A model generated the notes under the pieces. It was not told the origin of the DNA. It saw only the letters and a list, made by a program, of their open reading frames with translations, and ran no database searches. Positions 1 through 13,255 of a stretch of DNA of 64,000 nt are shown in pieces; the stretch's first letter is position 1; each line of letters opens with the position of its first letter. The position numbers and the translations under genes were made by a program. This DNA is from Talinum fruticosum (taxonomy: Eukaryota; Streptophyta; Magnoliopsida; Caryophyllales; Talinaceae). The DNA is taken from contig JAITYX010000090.1 of the NCBI GenBank assembly GCA_021018815.1, positions 1,949,501-2,013,500 on the forward strand, read 5' to 3'.

Positions 1-261
1 AACAAAAAGGAAAAAAGAAAGAAATAGGGAACAAAACTACTAGATTGACAATTTGCTATTGAATTTGGTGTAGATTAATAGAACATATTTCAAGATGAAA
101 CACAAAGGTGGTGTGGCAAAACAAACTACAATACGGAAGACCTATTGGAAAACAGGTGATGCCAAACACATAAAATGAACATCAAGAACAGAAGAGTGTA
201 AATATTTAACAAGTACAATGTTCACATGGAAAAGACTGATGTATGATTACACACCTGTTGG

Positions 262-955
262 TAGGGATGACAATAGGTCAGGTCCGGGTCGGGTCCGGTT
301 AGACCCGGATCCATTTAACTTTTCGGAACCAGACCGGACCCGGACCTGGCGGGTATGTGAAATTTGGACCCGGACTAGGCGGGTCCACGGATCTTAAATG
401 GGTCTTAAAGGGGTCTAGTGTATTTTTATCATAAATGAGTGTTAAAAATCAATATTTTGGGCCTTATTTAATATTATTGTAAATTTGCAAGCATTTTTGC
501 TGCATATAACTTCTTTAAAATCATACTAATTTATCTTTCAACCAACCTATTATACAAACCTAATACACCAAATGCATTCATACTTTTCAACACTAAAACA
601 CACTAATTGAAAAAAAAAAAGTTAATTAGGGGGTCGTGCGAATGAGCGAGAAGGAAGTGAGAGAGTCACTTTAAGTAGGGTTTTCAAATTCTAAATTACG
701 AGTATGTTATTATTGTCTGCTGCTGTTGGGATTTTTTTAAAAAAATAAAATGTGTTCGGGTCTTAAACGGGTCTTGGGTCGGGTTTGGGTCTTAATTTTT
801 GAAACCCGGACCTGAACCTGCGTTAATTAGGCCCGGACCCAAACTCGGGATAGTTAGACCCGGATCCATCGGGTCCAAATTTATTAGACCTAGACCCGAT
901 TAAATGGGTCGGGTTTGGTGAGGCTGGATCAGGTCCAGGACCCATTGCATCCCTA
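262..955. mobile_element. Non-autonomous hAT-like element, copy 1
   Basis: The termini are inverted: the left end begins TAGGGATGACAAT and the right end closes ATTGCATCCCTA. The element is flanked by a perfect 8-bp direct repeat, CCTGTTGG, at 254-261 and 956-963. Eight-base target duplications are the hallmark of the hAT superfamily. The outer parts are rich in GGGTC/GACCC motifs and the middle is AT-rich. No transposase frame is visible, so it would depend on an element elsewhere. A second member of the family lies at 59725-60388 with related internal sequence in the opposite direction. Confidence 0.85.
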
Positions 956-1140
956 CCTGTTGGGATGCCAAGCACCTCTGAACGACGTCCCAAATCCCTT
1001 GACAAGAGGACACCAATTTGCCATGGTTATATGGGAAGGTTCCCTCAATCCTTACATATAGCAATGTACCAGTGACATATCACCCAAAGCAAGCATAAAT
1101 TCCTTCTCTAGGTGGAAAGAACTACTTCACAACAATTTAC

Positions 1141-1304
1141 AATCTTTAAATGGAGGCAAGGCAAGCCCCATTGTTCTGGTCGAAGATCATAAAGGGCATT
1201 ATTGACTTCATCTGCCAGTGAGTAGAGATACATTTGTTTCAAGAGTGATGGTACAACAACCACTTCCATTTCAGCAGCCTTCCCAGCTTTAACACCAGTG
1301 CTAA
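1141..1304 (-). CDS. Unrecognised exon-like open segment
   Basis: On the minus strand an open frame reads through about 54 codons with ordinary, non-repetitive protein composition (for example EMEVVVVPSLLKQMYLYSL and ADEVNNALYDLRPEQWGLP). A possible acceptor (pyrimidine-rich stretch ending TAG) lies at the high end and a GTAAAT donor at the low end. I do not recognise the protein. A second short open stretch on the same strand ends near 966 at a CAACAG|GT donor, where the hAT element is inserted. Both could be exons of one host gene or of a decayed copy. The sequence shows open frame and splice-like ends; that it is a gene is inference. Confidence 0.35.
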
Positions 1305-1514
1305 CTAGCCAGCCGAAAAGAAATCATAGATCATTTCCCTTGTTTAATGGTAAAAGTGCATGACTAGAAGATACAGCCTTTTAGAAAAACATGACAGAAA
1401 GTAAAAGAAAAATCATAATGTCCAACAAAAGAAACTAACAATCTAATAACATTGTATGTCAGCCTGTTGAAAGGACATCCCTCAGCTAGGAGTTTCTCTC
1501 CGAATGGTAATGGG

Positions 1515-2894
1515 TGTTGGGAAGAATTAAATCTTAAATTTATTATTGGAAGCGCAGGGCATAGTTGTAACTAGCCGACAAACACAAGTCGTGTCCACAG
1601 ATAAATGTGTTTCAAATATTAAAGTTATCTTAAACTTTCTGTTTAGGCGACTCAAGAGATATGAGATATATGATAACCAAACTAATCCTAGAAAGCAACA
1701 AAAGGAGTATTCGGGTTATGATTTTACCACTTAATAAACTAATCAATCAAGTCAATCTTAAACCTACCCAAGCTTATAGAAATATTTACGAATGGTGAGT
1801 TGCACCATCAAAATCAACTCAAGCCACATTTTCGAGGGTCATGAGCTAATTTAGTTATTCTAACCACCTACTTTCGTGGGGTTAGCTGAACTAGACTAAA
1901 AAAAGTCACATCTCGGTAGGATTCAAACTATTTTTATACCAAAATCTCAACTATTATCTTTATCCACATTAGCAAATTGACTTCACCTTTTATTGATAGA
2001 ACAACCGTCTAAAAATCAAGATGAAATGACCCTTTTAGGCATCTCATCGAACACGGGGTAGGTAAGAGAAACAATCCTAAAATATTAACATAAACTAGGT
2101 AAATTAAGGCTCATACAAGATCAATTAATCATTAAGGAGGCTAATAACAACCAAAGCAACCCAAACTAATAACTAATTAACATAAAACACAATTAATCTA
2201 ACAACTAAACTAATAAAGACTGGACCCAAATAATGACATAAACTAACGAATAAACTTAAACATGAAATTAAACCATTAATATAACTATTACTAACATCAA
2301 AAGATAATAAAAATCGAACCTTTAAACTAAACTAAACAAACTAGAGAGAAATAAGAGATAAAAAGGAAGACGTTAGTAGAAACGAATCGAAATGTAATTG
2401 AAAACTGTTAGGAATCGAATTAATAAATAAAACTAAAACAAGAACTGAATATGAAATTTAAGTCTGAATTTACCAGAGCAAAATTTATTTAACGAAATTA
2501 ACTGAAACCTAAATTAATCTACAACTTCTCGCCCCTAAACACCTTGCTGCTGTCCCCTTTGTATATCTCCTTGAGTTGCTGAAACCAAACCCAGCATAAT
2601 TAGCTTCTTATTTCTTTAAGAATTTGGACTGTGGGTCTCACTTGATTGGAGAGGGACCATTTAGTACAATTGCTCCATATTGCTCTTATTCACATGAGGT
2701 TAAGCTCCCATTGCTGAATAGTTGTAAGAAAATATTAGACGTAGTGGGTTTCGCATTATTGAAGGGAGAAAGTGACATGGAGTCATGTTGGGCTGCACTT
2801 GAAGTACTTGGGGCACCAAATTTTGAAAGTTCATTTCTTTAATTTTACTATATTTCAAGCTCGACTTTTGGAACTCATTTGTTTTTTAATTACT
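1515..2894 (-). mobile_element. Gypsy-type LTR, copy a (probably solo)
   Basis: The low end starts TGTTGGGAAGAATTAAATC and is followed by the family signature around GTCGTGTCCACAG. The whole layout matches the LTR at 10207-12003: asparagine/lysine-rich AT stretches, a CTTCTCGCCCC block and a GGAGAGGGACCATTTAG block in the same order. No gag or pol follows on either side, so it looks like a solo or fragmentary LTR. The strand is inferred from the 10.2-kb copy, where a primer-binding site fixes the direction. The high boundary is approximate and I found no convincing target duplication. Confidence 0.55.
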
Positions 2895-5233
2895 GAGTCC
2901 GGACCCATGCTTATGCACGGAGCGAATGTTGTACAATGCATAACTTAAAAATTATTGAATTACGCAGTACTGTTTTACTTGTGAGTTTCTTTTCTCGATC
3001 ATTTGATTTTATTGAATGATTTTACTTTCAACAACATTCTTATACATGTTATCCCCTCATAACGAAAATGATTTCGTGAGTCATCAAAGTTATCGGAACC
3101 CAACACATAAAAATCTATAGAGCCCATCACACATTCATCTTCCAATCGTTTTAAATTTCAAAAGAATAAATAAATAATCTAAAATAATAAATAAAAAAGA
3201 ATGTTAAAAAATATTATTAAGGTTTTAAGATTACACACATGATTTGGAATATTAAGAAGTCGAGTCCCTCTAAGAATCAAACAATTTAAAGAAGTCGGGC
3301 ACCAAATAGTGTGACAATATGTTTGGGTATCAAAAGGTAAATATTAGTAGGAAAAAAATAATATATGATTGGTAGATATTGAGCTAGATGACCTGTAGAT
3401 GACAATAAATATCATTATGTCACAAATTAACATTACAATACAAAGTACATCAAATCAATAAAAGAATATCAAACTTATAACTCATAACTCTTTACAAAGT
3501 CAATACTAATTTAACTTAATAGATGCCTAGATAAATATTTATATACATTCAACCTAATAAAACATTATTGACTTAAATATTACACGAACTCTTAAAAAGT
3601 ATACATATACCCATAATGGGATCTCATTTTTAAAAATTATAAGGTGAATACAATGATTTATCCATTCTTACATACCTCCGCACACAAAGATAATTAAACA
3701 TATAATAACTACTTATATTGAGATTAATAGTGAAAAATATTATAATAATAGAAGTGATCCAAATATATTTAACAATAATAGGTAATTTATATCATAGTAA
3801 AGGGCATGATAGGTCAATTCGCGGCGTTGGGAAATAAAATCATCCGTGTTTTGTACTTATATTGAAATTTGATCGCGATTTTAGTAGTGAATCAATGGGG
3901 CAAAAATATTGATACGATTGAGATTTTATAAATACATGTTTTACTCGATTAACAACCAATTTCTTCCCTCGAGATACAACTCTTCCTCTCAATTAATTTA
4001 CATAATAAGAGTAACATGAAATTCTATTTCAAGATGACGGGGAGGTTTGATGGCAAATACTCATCTTTAATAATTTAAAAACTTACAATAGTAAAAGATA
4101 TGATTTAAATATGTTTGTCGATAATAAGTTACAATAGACATGTTAGAAAGAAACTAAAATAAACTATATTTGTAACAAAAAAAAATGATCTGTATGTTGT
4201 GCAAAAATTTTGAGACAAATGAATTTATTCGAATTCCTATGGGCTTAATAGAAGTTGGCATATTAAGTTTGCAATCCTTTAAACATAACACAAATTACGA
4301 ACTGAAGCAATATGATTCCTAACTTTTTATTCATTACGTTTTATTCGACAATATATTTAAATCATAATTTTCTATCTTGTAGGCATTTTTAATTATTAAT
4401 ATCAAGTATTTATGTACATGTTATATTTTTATTATATGAATTTATGATTTATTAAGGTTTATTAAATCATTTTGTACATAGGATGAAGGTAATAACCAAA
4501 TTGCTTCTTCATATAGTTAAATATTTAAATATTATTTTCATAACATGTTTCTGTTGATTTTAATTTAAAAAATTCTTATAATAAATATATTTTGAACTAA
4601 TACAATTTTATGACACCAAGTCAAAAAACACCATCAACAACGAAAAATTAATAATGTTAGACAAAATTATTATATTTCGAACCCAAAATAATATTGCATA
4701 TCAATATACATAAAAATAAATAACAGCTAATATACAATCCAAACTCTAAATAAATAAATACATATAACTATATATATTAATTTTATTTTCAAAAATTAGT
4801 CTTCTTCGGTTAATTTTATATTTTTTTAGATTTTTATTAATTTATTATATAATATTGTATATTTGTTATTTATTAATTTTCTACTTAGTTTTGTTTTTAT
4901 TTTCTGTTTTATATTTTTATGAATTAATTAGGATGATTAATTATTATTTAATTTTTATATTAAGATTAGATAATTTTATAATATATAACTGATTTGATAA
5001 TTTTTCAGACTTATTTAGTAATTTAGGTTAAAGCATGTGTTTAATTTGATAAATTTATAAATTTAATTTTTTTATTTTTATTTTAGGTTTTTAGGCTATT
5101 AGGTCCATAAAATAGTTTTAATATTTTGGTAATTTAATTATTTATTTTCGTATTTATTTACTACATTTTATTATTTGTTTAAGATTATGTTTTTATTTTA
5201 TTTTTTTAAATTTTTTGAAAATTAATATTATTA

Positions 5234-5277
<44 letters not shown>

Positions 5278-5916
5278 TTTAATTCACTCTCGGATCGCCA
5301 TGACATCTTTTTGAAAAGATTGACATTATATAGTGTGTAAATTACCTACAAAATAAAATAAAATAAGTAAATAGGTGTAAAAATAACATAGTATTTGGAC
5401 GAAACAAACACCCCTACACCTACCTTTTACTTGTCTTTAAGTAAAATAAAAATAAATAAAACCTAACTCACTTTCATAGGAATCGTAATTGTACTTAACA
5501 TGTGCAACAAGCTCTTTAAACCCCTTGTTAGCCCAAGTGGACAAGTGAAGCATCGTGAGGATTTGTATAAGATGTAACCACAAAATCTTGAAAAGAGAAA
5601 CAAAAGAGAAAGAAAAATAAAAAATCTTTTTGGTCTTTTTTGAAAATTTTTCACAAACATATATACAAAATGGGAAGAGATTATATACATTTTAATCAAC
5701 TATATCACCCTCGTATAATGGATATTAACATGCATATAAACACACGTGATTCTCCATTGATGACATCCACATACCAATTTTTCACCCCGAACAACAAATA
5801 ATGAGCAAATTAGACTGGTAGAACCTCACTTTTAGGTAAAGTGGAACACTCATACTCATGTGTTTAAAATATATAATGATGGTTCACTCAAAACTCATTC
5901 CAATAGAGCACCTTAT
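2895..5916. other. AT-rich intergenic stretch without a visible gene
   Basis: About 3 kb of very AT-rich DNA. Reading frames are short and broken on both strands. Apart from the (TTA)n run near its end I see no gene, RNA or complete element in it. Confidence 0.6.
5226..5276. repeat. (TTA)n microsatellite
   Basis: About 17 almost uninterrupted TTA/ATT triplets (one variant TTG near the left end), in AT-rich intergenic DNA. Length variation between individuals is to be expected for such a run. Confidence 0.9.
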
Positions 5917-7380
5917 TGTTAGAGAAATAATACCGCAAGTGCACAGTGTAGCTGTAGCTAGGAACCGGCAAGTACGGGTCGTGTCCACGAGGAACTCACT
6001 TTCAAATACTAAATCCACCTAAAAACTCTAATTTAGGTAAAACTCGGTTCGACAGATGATTTGATTTTTTTGATTCAACTAAAAACAAAATAACTAAGAG
6101 AGATCAATGAATGAAAAGCCTTAGATTGGGATTAATCACACTACTATGCCTGAAATCAACATCAAATACCGCTTGAGATTTGCCTATGATAGCAGTTTAG
6201 AAGGAGGTGACACCAAATTAAACCTATCTTCGCCTACTTTCGAAGGTCAAAGACTAATTTTGCACAATCTAATCACCTATTTTCATGGGATTAATAAAGG
6301 GCAAAAACACAATGAATGCATCTCACAACCCCGATTAAAACCTTAATTATTTTCATATCAAAGTTCTAATCGTTTACAACATCATTCTAGGCAAGTTATC
6401 ATCTTTCGATGTTTACAAAACCCTAATGAAAACATATGAGTCCTCTTTCGAGGCAACCAACGAAAAGTGATGAGCGAAGTGAATTCTAACCTAACAAGCA
6501 TAGAACAATTCAATTGGTACTCAATTCATGATTATCAAGGCATTATAGGGATCAATCCCAACCTAAGTGGAGAAATTAGCCCCTAAATATGATACTAAAC
6601 AATTGACAAAATTTAGGGGACATAGTCATGGAAAAACGAAGATAAATTGTGAAGAAAAGACAAAGAGAAGAAATTACGATTACCGAATGAAAAACTTGAT
6701 GCGATTCAATCATACATAAACTTGAAGTAGATAAACAATAATGAGTGTTCGTGAGTCTCCTCTTAGAGCTGCCTCTCGAAAACCCTAACTAAATTTTAGA
6801 AAATATGGAAAAGATCCCTAAAAATTACAATTAGGAAACTTAAATATCCGCGGAAACAGTGAGTCGCACGGCCGTGCAAAGGTCACACGGGTACCGTGCG
6901 ATATTCTCGCCGCAGCTTCGCACATCCGTGCGGGTTACGCACGACAGCACTGTGCGAAAACCCTAAAGTCTCTGCCCATTTCGCACGGGCCGTGCAAGGT
7001 GGGCACAGGGGTCGTGCGGCCTTCCTTGACTTCGAGCCCTTTGCTCGATGATCTCGCACGGCTGTGCAGCTTCACACGATAGGTCGTGCAACTTCTCTTG
7101 ATGTGTTTTAGACTTCTTTCTTGCCTCCTCTTAGGCCCGAACTCTCCTCTTCATCGCTTTCATCAAATTAGCCTCGAATATCTCTAATTTAAGCCAAAAA
7201 ATCTGTAATAAAGAGATTTACGAGCTTAGGTGACGATAAAGAGAAAATAAGCGAAATCTAACCCAAAACTAAATATAAATCATTGAAATCATTACAGAAT
7301 TGGGTTAGATAATGCCTTGAAAACTAATAAAAACGAGGTTTAACACCTACCATAGACCTGGTCACGCTCTCAATTCTCCA
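5917..7380 (-). mobile_element. Gypsy-type LTR, copy b (probable 3' LTR)
   Basis: It starts TGTTAGAGAAATAATACCGC and carries the family signature GGGTCGTGTCCACGAGG near 5979. It also has the same order of blocks as the 10.2-kb LTR (CTACTTTCGAAGG..., CTATTTTCATGGG...), although it is clearly diverged. A GC-richer part at 6850-7100 has several CACGG/CCGTG inverted motifs. On the minus strand it would be the 3' LTR of the element whose 5' LTR and primer-binding site lie at 10.2-12.0 kb. The high boundary, near a purine-rich minus-strand stretch at about 7340-7390, is approximate. Confidence 0.45.
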
Positions 7381-10187
7381 CCACTATGTAGGCAAACATG
7401 CAAAATACAATAAGAGGACTTTCGCGAGGTTGTAGCGGGGCTAAGGTCTATGGGTAGAAAAACGAAATAAGTTTAGGAAATGTGGAGCTAAATAGCCAAG
7501 GCCTAATGACTAAAGAGCAAAAAGCACTTCCAAGTATGACTTAAAATTTCTCTCCCAATTCACCTTTTAAGTACAAACAAACCCAAAAGAACCTAAGGAA
7601 TGAGCATAATTTTTTTTTAAAAAAAAATTCTCATGCCAACCACTTATTCCTTTTTTTTTCTTTTTTTTCAATTTTTCTCTTTGTTTTTTTTTTTTTTTTG
7701 GGGACAAATACTATTGACATGGGAATCATGAACACAACTCAATTTCAAATGGTCTAATAATAGACTCAACAAAAAATTTCTTTCAACATAGATTCCAATT
7801 TCAAACTACAAAACCAAATAAAATATCATCTCCATACAACTCAAAAGTGTCCAACTCAAGAAGTGTCTCCACTAGACCTTGCTTAGGTATAGGAAATGTA
7901 TATAGCTCAAGGGTAAAGTGGATGTAGGTTTAATAAAGAATAGGTTAAAACTCAAAGAGCTAACAAAAGGCGAGATATAATAGTGTGGCTTTTTCCTCAT
8001 GTAATTTAAAAACTCTCTATCGTATTATATAATGCATATGTCAAATGTGATATCAAAGAGAGACAATGCACTAAAGAAGAGTCACACATGAAATGAAATA
8101 TGAGACTAAAATTCTTGAATTTCTATAGGGCTCAAAATCTCACAGGTTCCTCTATCAAAGTCCAACAACTAACTTAATAATTGAATGTCGGAATTCAAAT
8201 GGGGCGTAGAATGACACATTTTGGATCAAAATCTATTATATATATCATATTTGTATACAAACTAATAGCCAAGTAACAAGGGGTCAAAACTAATCAAAAT
8301 GCCACAAACTCCGAAAAAAATTTTAAAATAAAAAATCTTTTTGCTATTTTGAAAACTTTTCCTCTTTTTTTCTTTTTCAAAATATTGAAACATACCACAC
8401 CTAAATCTCACAATGTCCTCATATTGGGAACCAAGGGGTAACCACACCAGCCAAAGAGACTCAATTATATACAAAAACACTACCACCAAAACAAAAGCAA
8501 AAACAAAACATGGATATATATATATGCGGGTGATAATGGCCATCATGGCTCAACAAAATTCAAAATTTATCCTCAAAATAATCACCCCACAAAAGCACAA
8601 TCCTAGATATCCACACCTAAAAGCAAAGAGAAAAACATAACCCTAAATATTCACTACTAAAAATTAAAAAAATTAATTAAAAAATAGAAGAAAAGAGAAA
8701 ATGAGGGAATGGGTATACCAGGTTAGTTGTTGGGTGCACCTAAACTAATATCTCCAAAGATAATACTAAGAAGGCTTGAGGAGCATTAGTCACTCTTTAC
8801 CTCAAGATTAAGCTCCAACTCGGATGATGTCGAGCTCTCGAAGCTTATCAAATACTTGAGTTCAAAACTCGGATGAATGTGAATAATAGAACACAACAAC
8901 AAATATGTTAGTGCTATTCAATGCCCTCTTAAACTTATCAAAAGCCTTAGAAAAATCATAAGAGTGATCAAAGAAAGTGGTCCAAATGCTTTTTTAGGTA
9001 TGTCCTCTATGTAAGCATAAAAAGGATCAAATAAGAGAATGTAACCTCCAAAGGTACCTAGGGATATAACATTATCAACCAAAACCCTCTCAAGCACGCC
9101 AAATGAGTTATCTACATGCCTCATATCCAAATCAGAATCACAAATTGTATAATAGTAAGTAGGCTTAGAAAAAGGGTACTTGGGGGAAGGGGAAGGTGGT
9201 GAACAAGTTGGGAAAACAGAGATCAAAGCAAGTGGATCAATATTAAGACTAATAGGTGATGCCTCGACCACATCTACCTCACATGACTTTCCTAAAGGAG
9301 TCTCCCGATCAAAGACCTCAACCAAAACTTCTTCGACTCACAATGTAAATCATCCTCACCAACTAAACTACTATCAACATCAAAGGCAACCTCAATATTG
9401 CCCTTATGTGTGCTAGGTAAGGATGGAGCAACAATGGGTAATGTAGTCAATGGAGGGTCAATCTTTTCCTCTACTCCGAACTCTAAAGGAAAGGAAGACT
9501 CATCATCATCATCATCGTCGTCGTCACGAGAAAATATCCTTAATTTTAGTAAAACTAAGACTAAGGTCAGTTTTATGCGATAGGTTAGACTCCCTTATCT
9601 TAGTAAAACATTCAAGTTGTAAATTTTGTTCATCCATAACCCTTATCATTTTATAACTATCATCATAGCCTTCATGAGATGAAATATCAAAATAAGGAGA
9701 ACTAGTATCATGATCGAAGAGTTGCACTTTTCAGACCAAAGAGGGGTAGGATCGAGAATATAAGGGTATTGAATATAAGATCTAGCATGATAGGCACAAG
9801 GGTCGGGAAATGAAAATCCAGAATCACTACAAGTCTTCTCAAATTCGCAAGTATCCCAAGCAATCCATTCAAGTAAATTCTAAGCTTCATCAGCATTTTT
9901 CATATAAAAATCCATATTCTTTAAAAGAGTACGGGTTTTACTATTCACACTCTCATAGACAACATATGATATTTTCCATTTCTCTAAACAGCTTTTAGAA
10001 AGAGCAAGAAGAGCATTAAGTCGATCAAAGTACGGATAAAATAATTCATGTTCATACTCGTGGATAATGGTTAGTAGACATGTTTTCAATTTTTTGGAGT
10101 TTTTGATTCTTTAACTTTTTGGATTTTTTAAAAATAAATCCTAGTCTAGAATACTCGAACTAATCTCCAATATTGAAATGAAACAAC
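7381..10187 (-). mobile_element. Decayed interior of a Gypsy element with gag remnants
   Basis: Read on the minus strand below the primer-binding site, broken frames at about 10090-9520 resemble the end of a plant Athila/Tat-type gag. They include the stretch KNADEAYNLLE, where these gag proteins carry a conserved EAYxLLE-like motif, interrupted by frame changes. A further minus-strand open frame at 8918-9325 has no recognisable domain. No protease, reverse transcriptase or integrase motif is visible before the lower LTR. The element is therefore non-autonomous or heavily deleted, and assignment to Athila/Tat is inference. Confidence 0.45.
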
Positions 10188-10206
10188 TCTCCAGACAATG
10201 GCGCCA
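10188..10206 (-). other. Primer-binding site of the Gypsy element
   Basis: The minus strand reads TGGCGCCATTGTCTGGAGA directly next to the LTR. It begins TGGCGCC and resembles the tRNA-Asp-type primer sites (TGGCGCCGTTGCC...) of Athila/Tat Gypsy elements, with several changes. It sets the LTR boundary at 10207 and the element direction as minus. Confidence 0.6.
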
Positions 10207-12003
10207 AAAACTTATAAGGGAATAATTAAGTCTTAAATTTATAATCGCAAATGCACAACATAGTTGTAGCTAGGCGGCAAGCACGGGTTGTGTCCAGAGA
10301 GTTGTGTTTCAAATATCAAAGTTATCTTAAACTTTTTGTTTAGGCGAATCGAGAGAGATGAGATATATGATAACTAAATTGATCCTAGAAAGCAACAAAA
10401 GTACTCGAGGTTATGATTTTACCACTTAATAAACTAATTAATCAAACTAAACCTAAACCTACCCAGGCTTATACTAGTATTTAGGAGTGGTCGGTTGCAC
10501 CATCAAAACCTACTCAAGCCAAGCTTTCGAGGGTCACTAGTTAGTCTAATTATTCTAACTATCTACTTTCATAGGGTTAGCCCAACTCGGACTACAAAAA
10601 TAGCAACCTCGGACCTAGCTAGGTATCAAGCTATGTTCATGCCAACATCTCAACTATTCCCTCTACCCAAACAAACAAATTGACTCCACGTTTTAGTAAT
10701 AGACTAACGACTTAAAAATCAATATGAAAGGACACTTTCGGACATCTCATCGAACATGTGGCGGGTAAGAGAAATAATCCCAAAAATACTAGCATAAACT
10801 AGATAAATTATGACTCATACAAGATCAATCAGCCATCACGGAGGCTAATCGCAATCAAAGCAACCCAAACTAATAACTAATTAACATAAAACACAATTAA
10901 TCTAATAACAAAGCAACCCAAACTAATAGCTAATTAACATGAAACACAATTAATCTAACAACTAAACTAATAAAGATCGACCCAAACAATGATATAAACT
11001 AACAAATAAACTTAAATATGAAATTAAACAATTAATATAACTCGCTACTAATATCAAAAGATAATAAAAATAGAACCTTTAAACTAAACTAAACAAATTA
11101 GAAAGAAAGGAGAGACAAAAAGGAAGAAGCTACCAGGTACAAATCGAACCGAAATTGAAAACTATCAGGAAGTGAGTTAATAAATAAAAGTAAAACAAGA
11201 ACCGAATATGAAATTTAAGTATGAATTTACAAGAGGAAAATTTATTAAACTAAATTAACCTAAACCTAAATTAATCTACAACTTCTCGCCCCCTAAACAA
11301 CTTGCTATCGTGTCCCCACTTGATTGGAGAGGGACATTTGAGTACAATTGTTCCATATTGCCTTAGGGAGATTTACCCTTAGATGACTTTAATTTATAAT
11401 TACAAGTTTAGTTGGTTTTTTTAACAGTTGAGTCACATTCCCAAAAATAAAATGACAAGTATATCCTCAGCTCTCTCTCTCCTCCCATCATCTCTCTGTG
11501 TCTCCGCTCCGTCCACTTGACGGTCTCTCTCTCCTCCCTTGAATATTAGTCTCTCTCTCCTCTCTCCTCTCTCCCACTCTCACATATCTCTCTTAAGATA
11601 ATTCTTTTAAATAAAAATAAAATATATTTTAATTTAAATCATATTATTTTATAAAAATTTTTTCTTTATATAAAAAATTAATTATTTATGTTATAATAAT
11701 TTTTTAAAACTGTTTCAATGAAGAAATTATTTCATATTTAAATGTCTCTTTTTATAATACCATTATAAATTTCTCTTATGATTATTAAATCTCACTTGCT
11801 CTTATTCACTTGAGGTTCAGCTCTAATTGTTGAATATTTGTGATAAAATATTAGATCATGTGGGTTCCTCATGATTGAAGAGAGAAAGTGACATGGAGTC
11901 ATGTTGGACTTCACTTGGAGTAATTGGGCCACCAATTGTTGAAGGTCTGTTTCTTCAATTTTATTTCAAGCTTGATTTTTGGGACTCATTCAATTTTTAA
12001 TTA
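10207..12003 (-). mobile_element. Gypsy-type LTR, copy c (5' LTR), with a nested insertion
   Basis: It adjoins the primer-binding site at 10188-10206, so it is the 5' LTR of a minus-strand element. It matches the copy at 1515-2894 along its length, including the GTCCAGAGAG signature near 10290 and the ACTTCTCGCCCCC block near 11280. A block at about 11364-11790, including the CT-rich run 11471-11585, has no counterpart in the other copy. The match resumes at CTCTTATTCACTTGAGG, so this block looks like a later insertion. The high boundary is approximate. Confidence 0.55.
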
Positions 12004-12239
12004 TCACATACAAAATAAAATAAAATAAATTATTTTTAAAATATTTTATTTTTCGAATAAAAAATTAAGTAAATAGGGAACGTAATATTTGGACCAAACA
12101 ATGGGCTCTATAAACAATTGACTTTTCATTCATCTTGCACAAAGCAATGAGCCAAGAATCGAATGCCGCAGGGGCAGGGTGTGAAAAGGCCAAAATGTGA
12201 TTGGGGTGAAATTGATGGCCAGAGCTTAATTCGAGTCCA

Positions 12240-12375
12240 ATATATATATGCCTGCTCAGTCTCAAATGGTAGACATCTTCACCAAAAGGGCTCTCTTCAT
12301 AGACGTTTCTTCAATTCAAGGTCAATATTTCCGTCATTTTACATAATGAGGAGGTGTAATAGAGGATAAATATAC
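12240..12375 (+). mobile_element. Fragment of the 3' end of a Copia pol gene
   Basis: The plus strand encodes a stretch like the end of Copia RNase H, with the motif MVDIFTKRAL where plant elements typically have (A)DIFTK. A purine-rich run (GAGGAGGTG) follows, as expected before a 3' LTR. No more of the element is recognisable upstream. The fragment is short and the call rests on this one motif. Confidence 0.4.
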
Positions 12376-12778
12376 ACTTATTCACGCCTTTTGTCTTGGA
12401 GAATAAATTCTGTGTTCTCAAAACACTACTCCGTCCTTCACAATGGCAATACTAGACTTTAAAGAAAACTACTATAAACGTTGCCTTCAAGTGAATTAGG
12501 CAGTAATTAATGTTCGTGCATGTGCATTACTTTACGAAAATGATGGATTAGCGATCTGTCTCACTAATTAATCAATTTACTCACTTGTGTTTGTTTTATA
12601 TTGCATTAATTGTGGATCCTACGAAGCTAATTTATCTAGTACCTTTGATCCTCCAGGATCTCTGTCCCGTAACTTAAATTCACAAATTTCTCCCTTCTTT
12701 TTCTTTATCGTTAAATTTGGGAAAGTTCTACATACTCTGTGCATTTAAAACAAATGAAGGGATTAATGGAAATGAAAG

Positions 12779-13255
12779 TGTAACGTCCCAATTCCTTCCT
12801 GAGTTGCAGTTATTACCAGAAACAACTTTATGATTCGTCGACGGACACTACAAATCATTATCGACAAGGTATATAGAGTTGCGGTTATCCAATAAGAACT
12901 ACCCTTTTCAATAAGAACGAAAAACTTTACATCTTAATCCTTAAATTATGACCTAATAGCTCAAACTTAGCCACATCTCTCAACCCACACATACCCCCTT
13001 TTCAGCCCCCTTCTTTCCATTCTCTCCCATCATTTCCGAGCAAACCCCCTACTGCCCTTCTCATCAGAACCCCACCTCCGCTGTGGGCTTCACCAGTGTC
13101 CATTCAGTCCAAATGGGTGTTCTTCATTGTTCAATCGAGCCCATTTTTTTGCCACTTTGACGGCCACATCACCGGAGATTAATAGCTTCTCTGATAGGGT
13201 TTGCCTTAGTTTCTTGCTATCGTGATAGGGTTTTCTTTTTGTGCACATATTTTAT
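12779..13255. mobile_element. Possible truncated Gypsy LTR start
   Basis: The segment begins TGTAACGTCCCAATTCC, like the TGTAACACCCC start of Tekay/Del-type Gypsy LTRs and like the inverted end of the solo LTR at 56306-59482. It lacks the matching far end. C-rich sequence follows, then the upstream region of dioxygenase copy A. This is a weak call based on the terminus only. Confidence 0.25.

Noticed and set aside
5463..5699. 78-codon hydrophobic minus-strand frame
   Set aside because: Phe/Leu/Ser-rich translation of AT-rich DNA, with no supporting features.
8918..9325. 135-codon minus-strand frame as a host gene
   Set aside because: It lies in the decayed Gypsy interior, has no domain I recognise, and no splice partners are evident.
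10188..10206. tRNA-like sequence
   Set aside because: Only the short primer-binding site matches tRNA-Asp; there is no cloverleaf.
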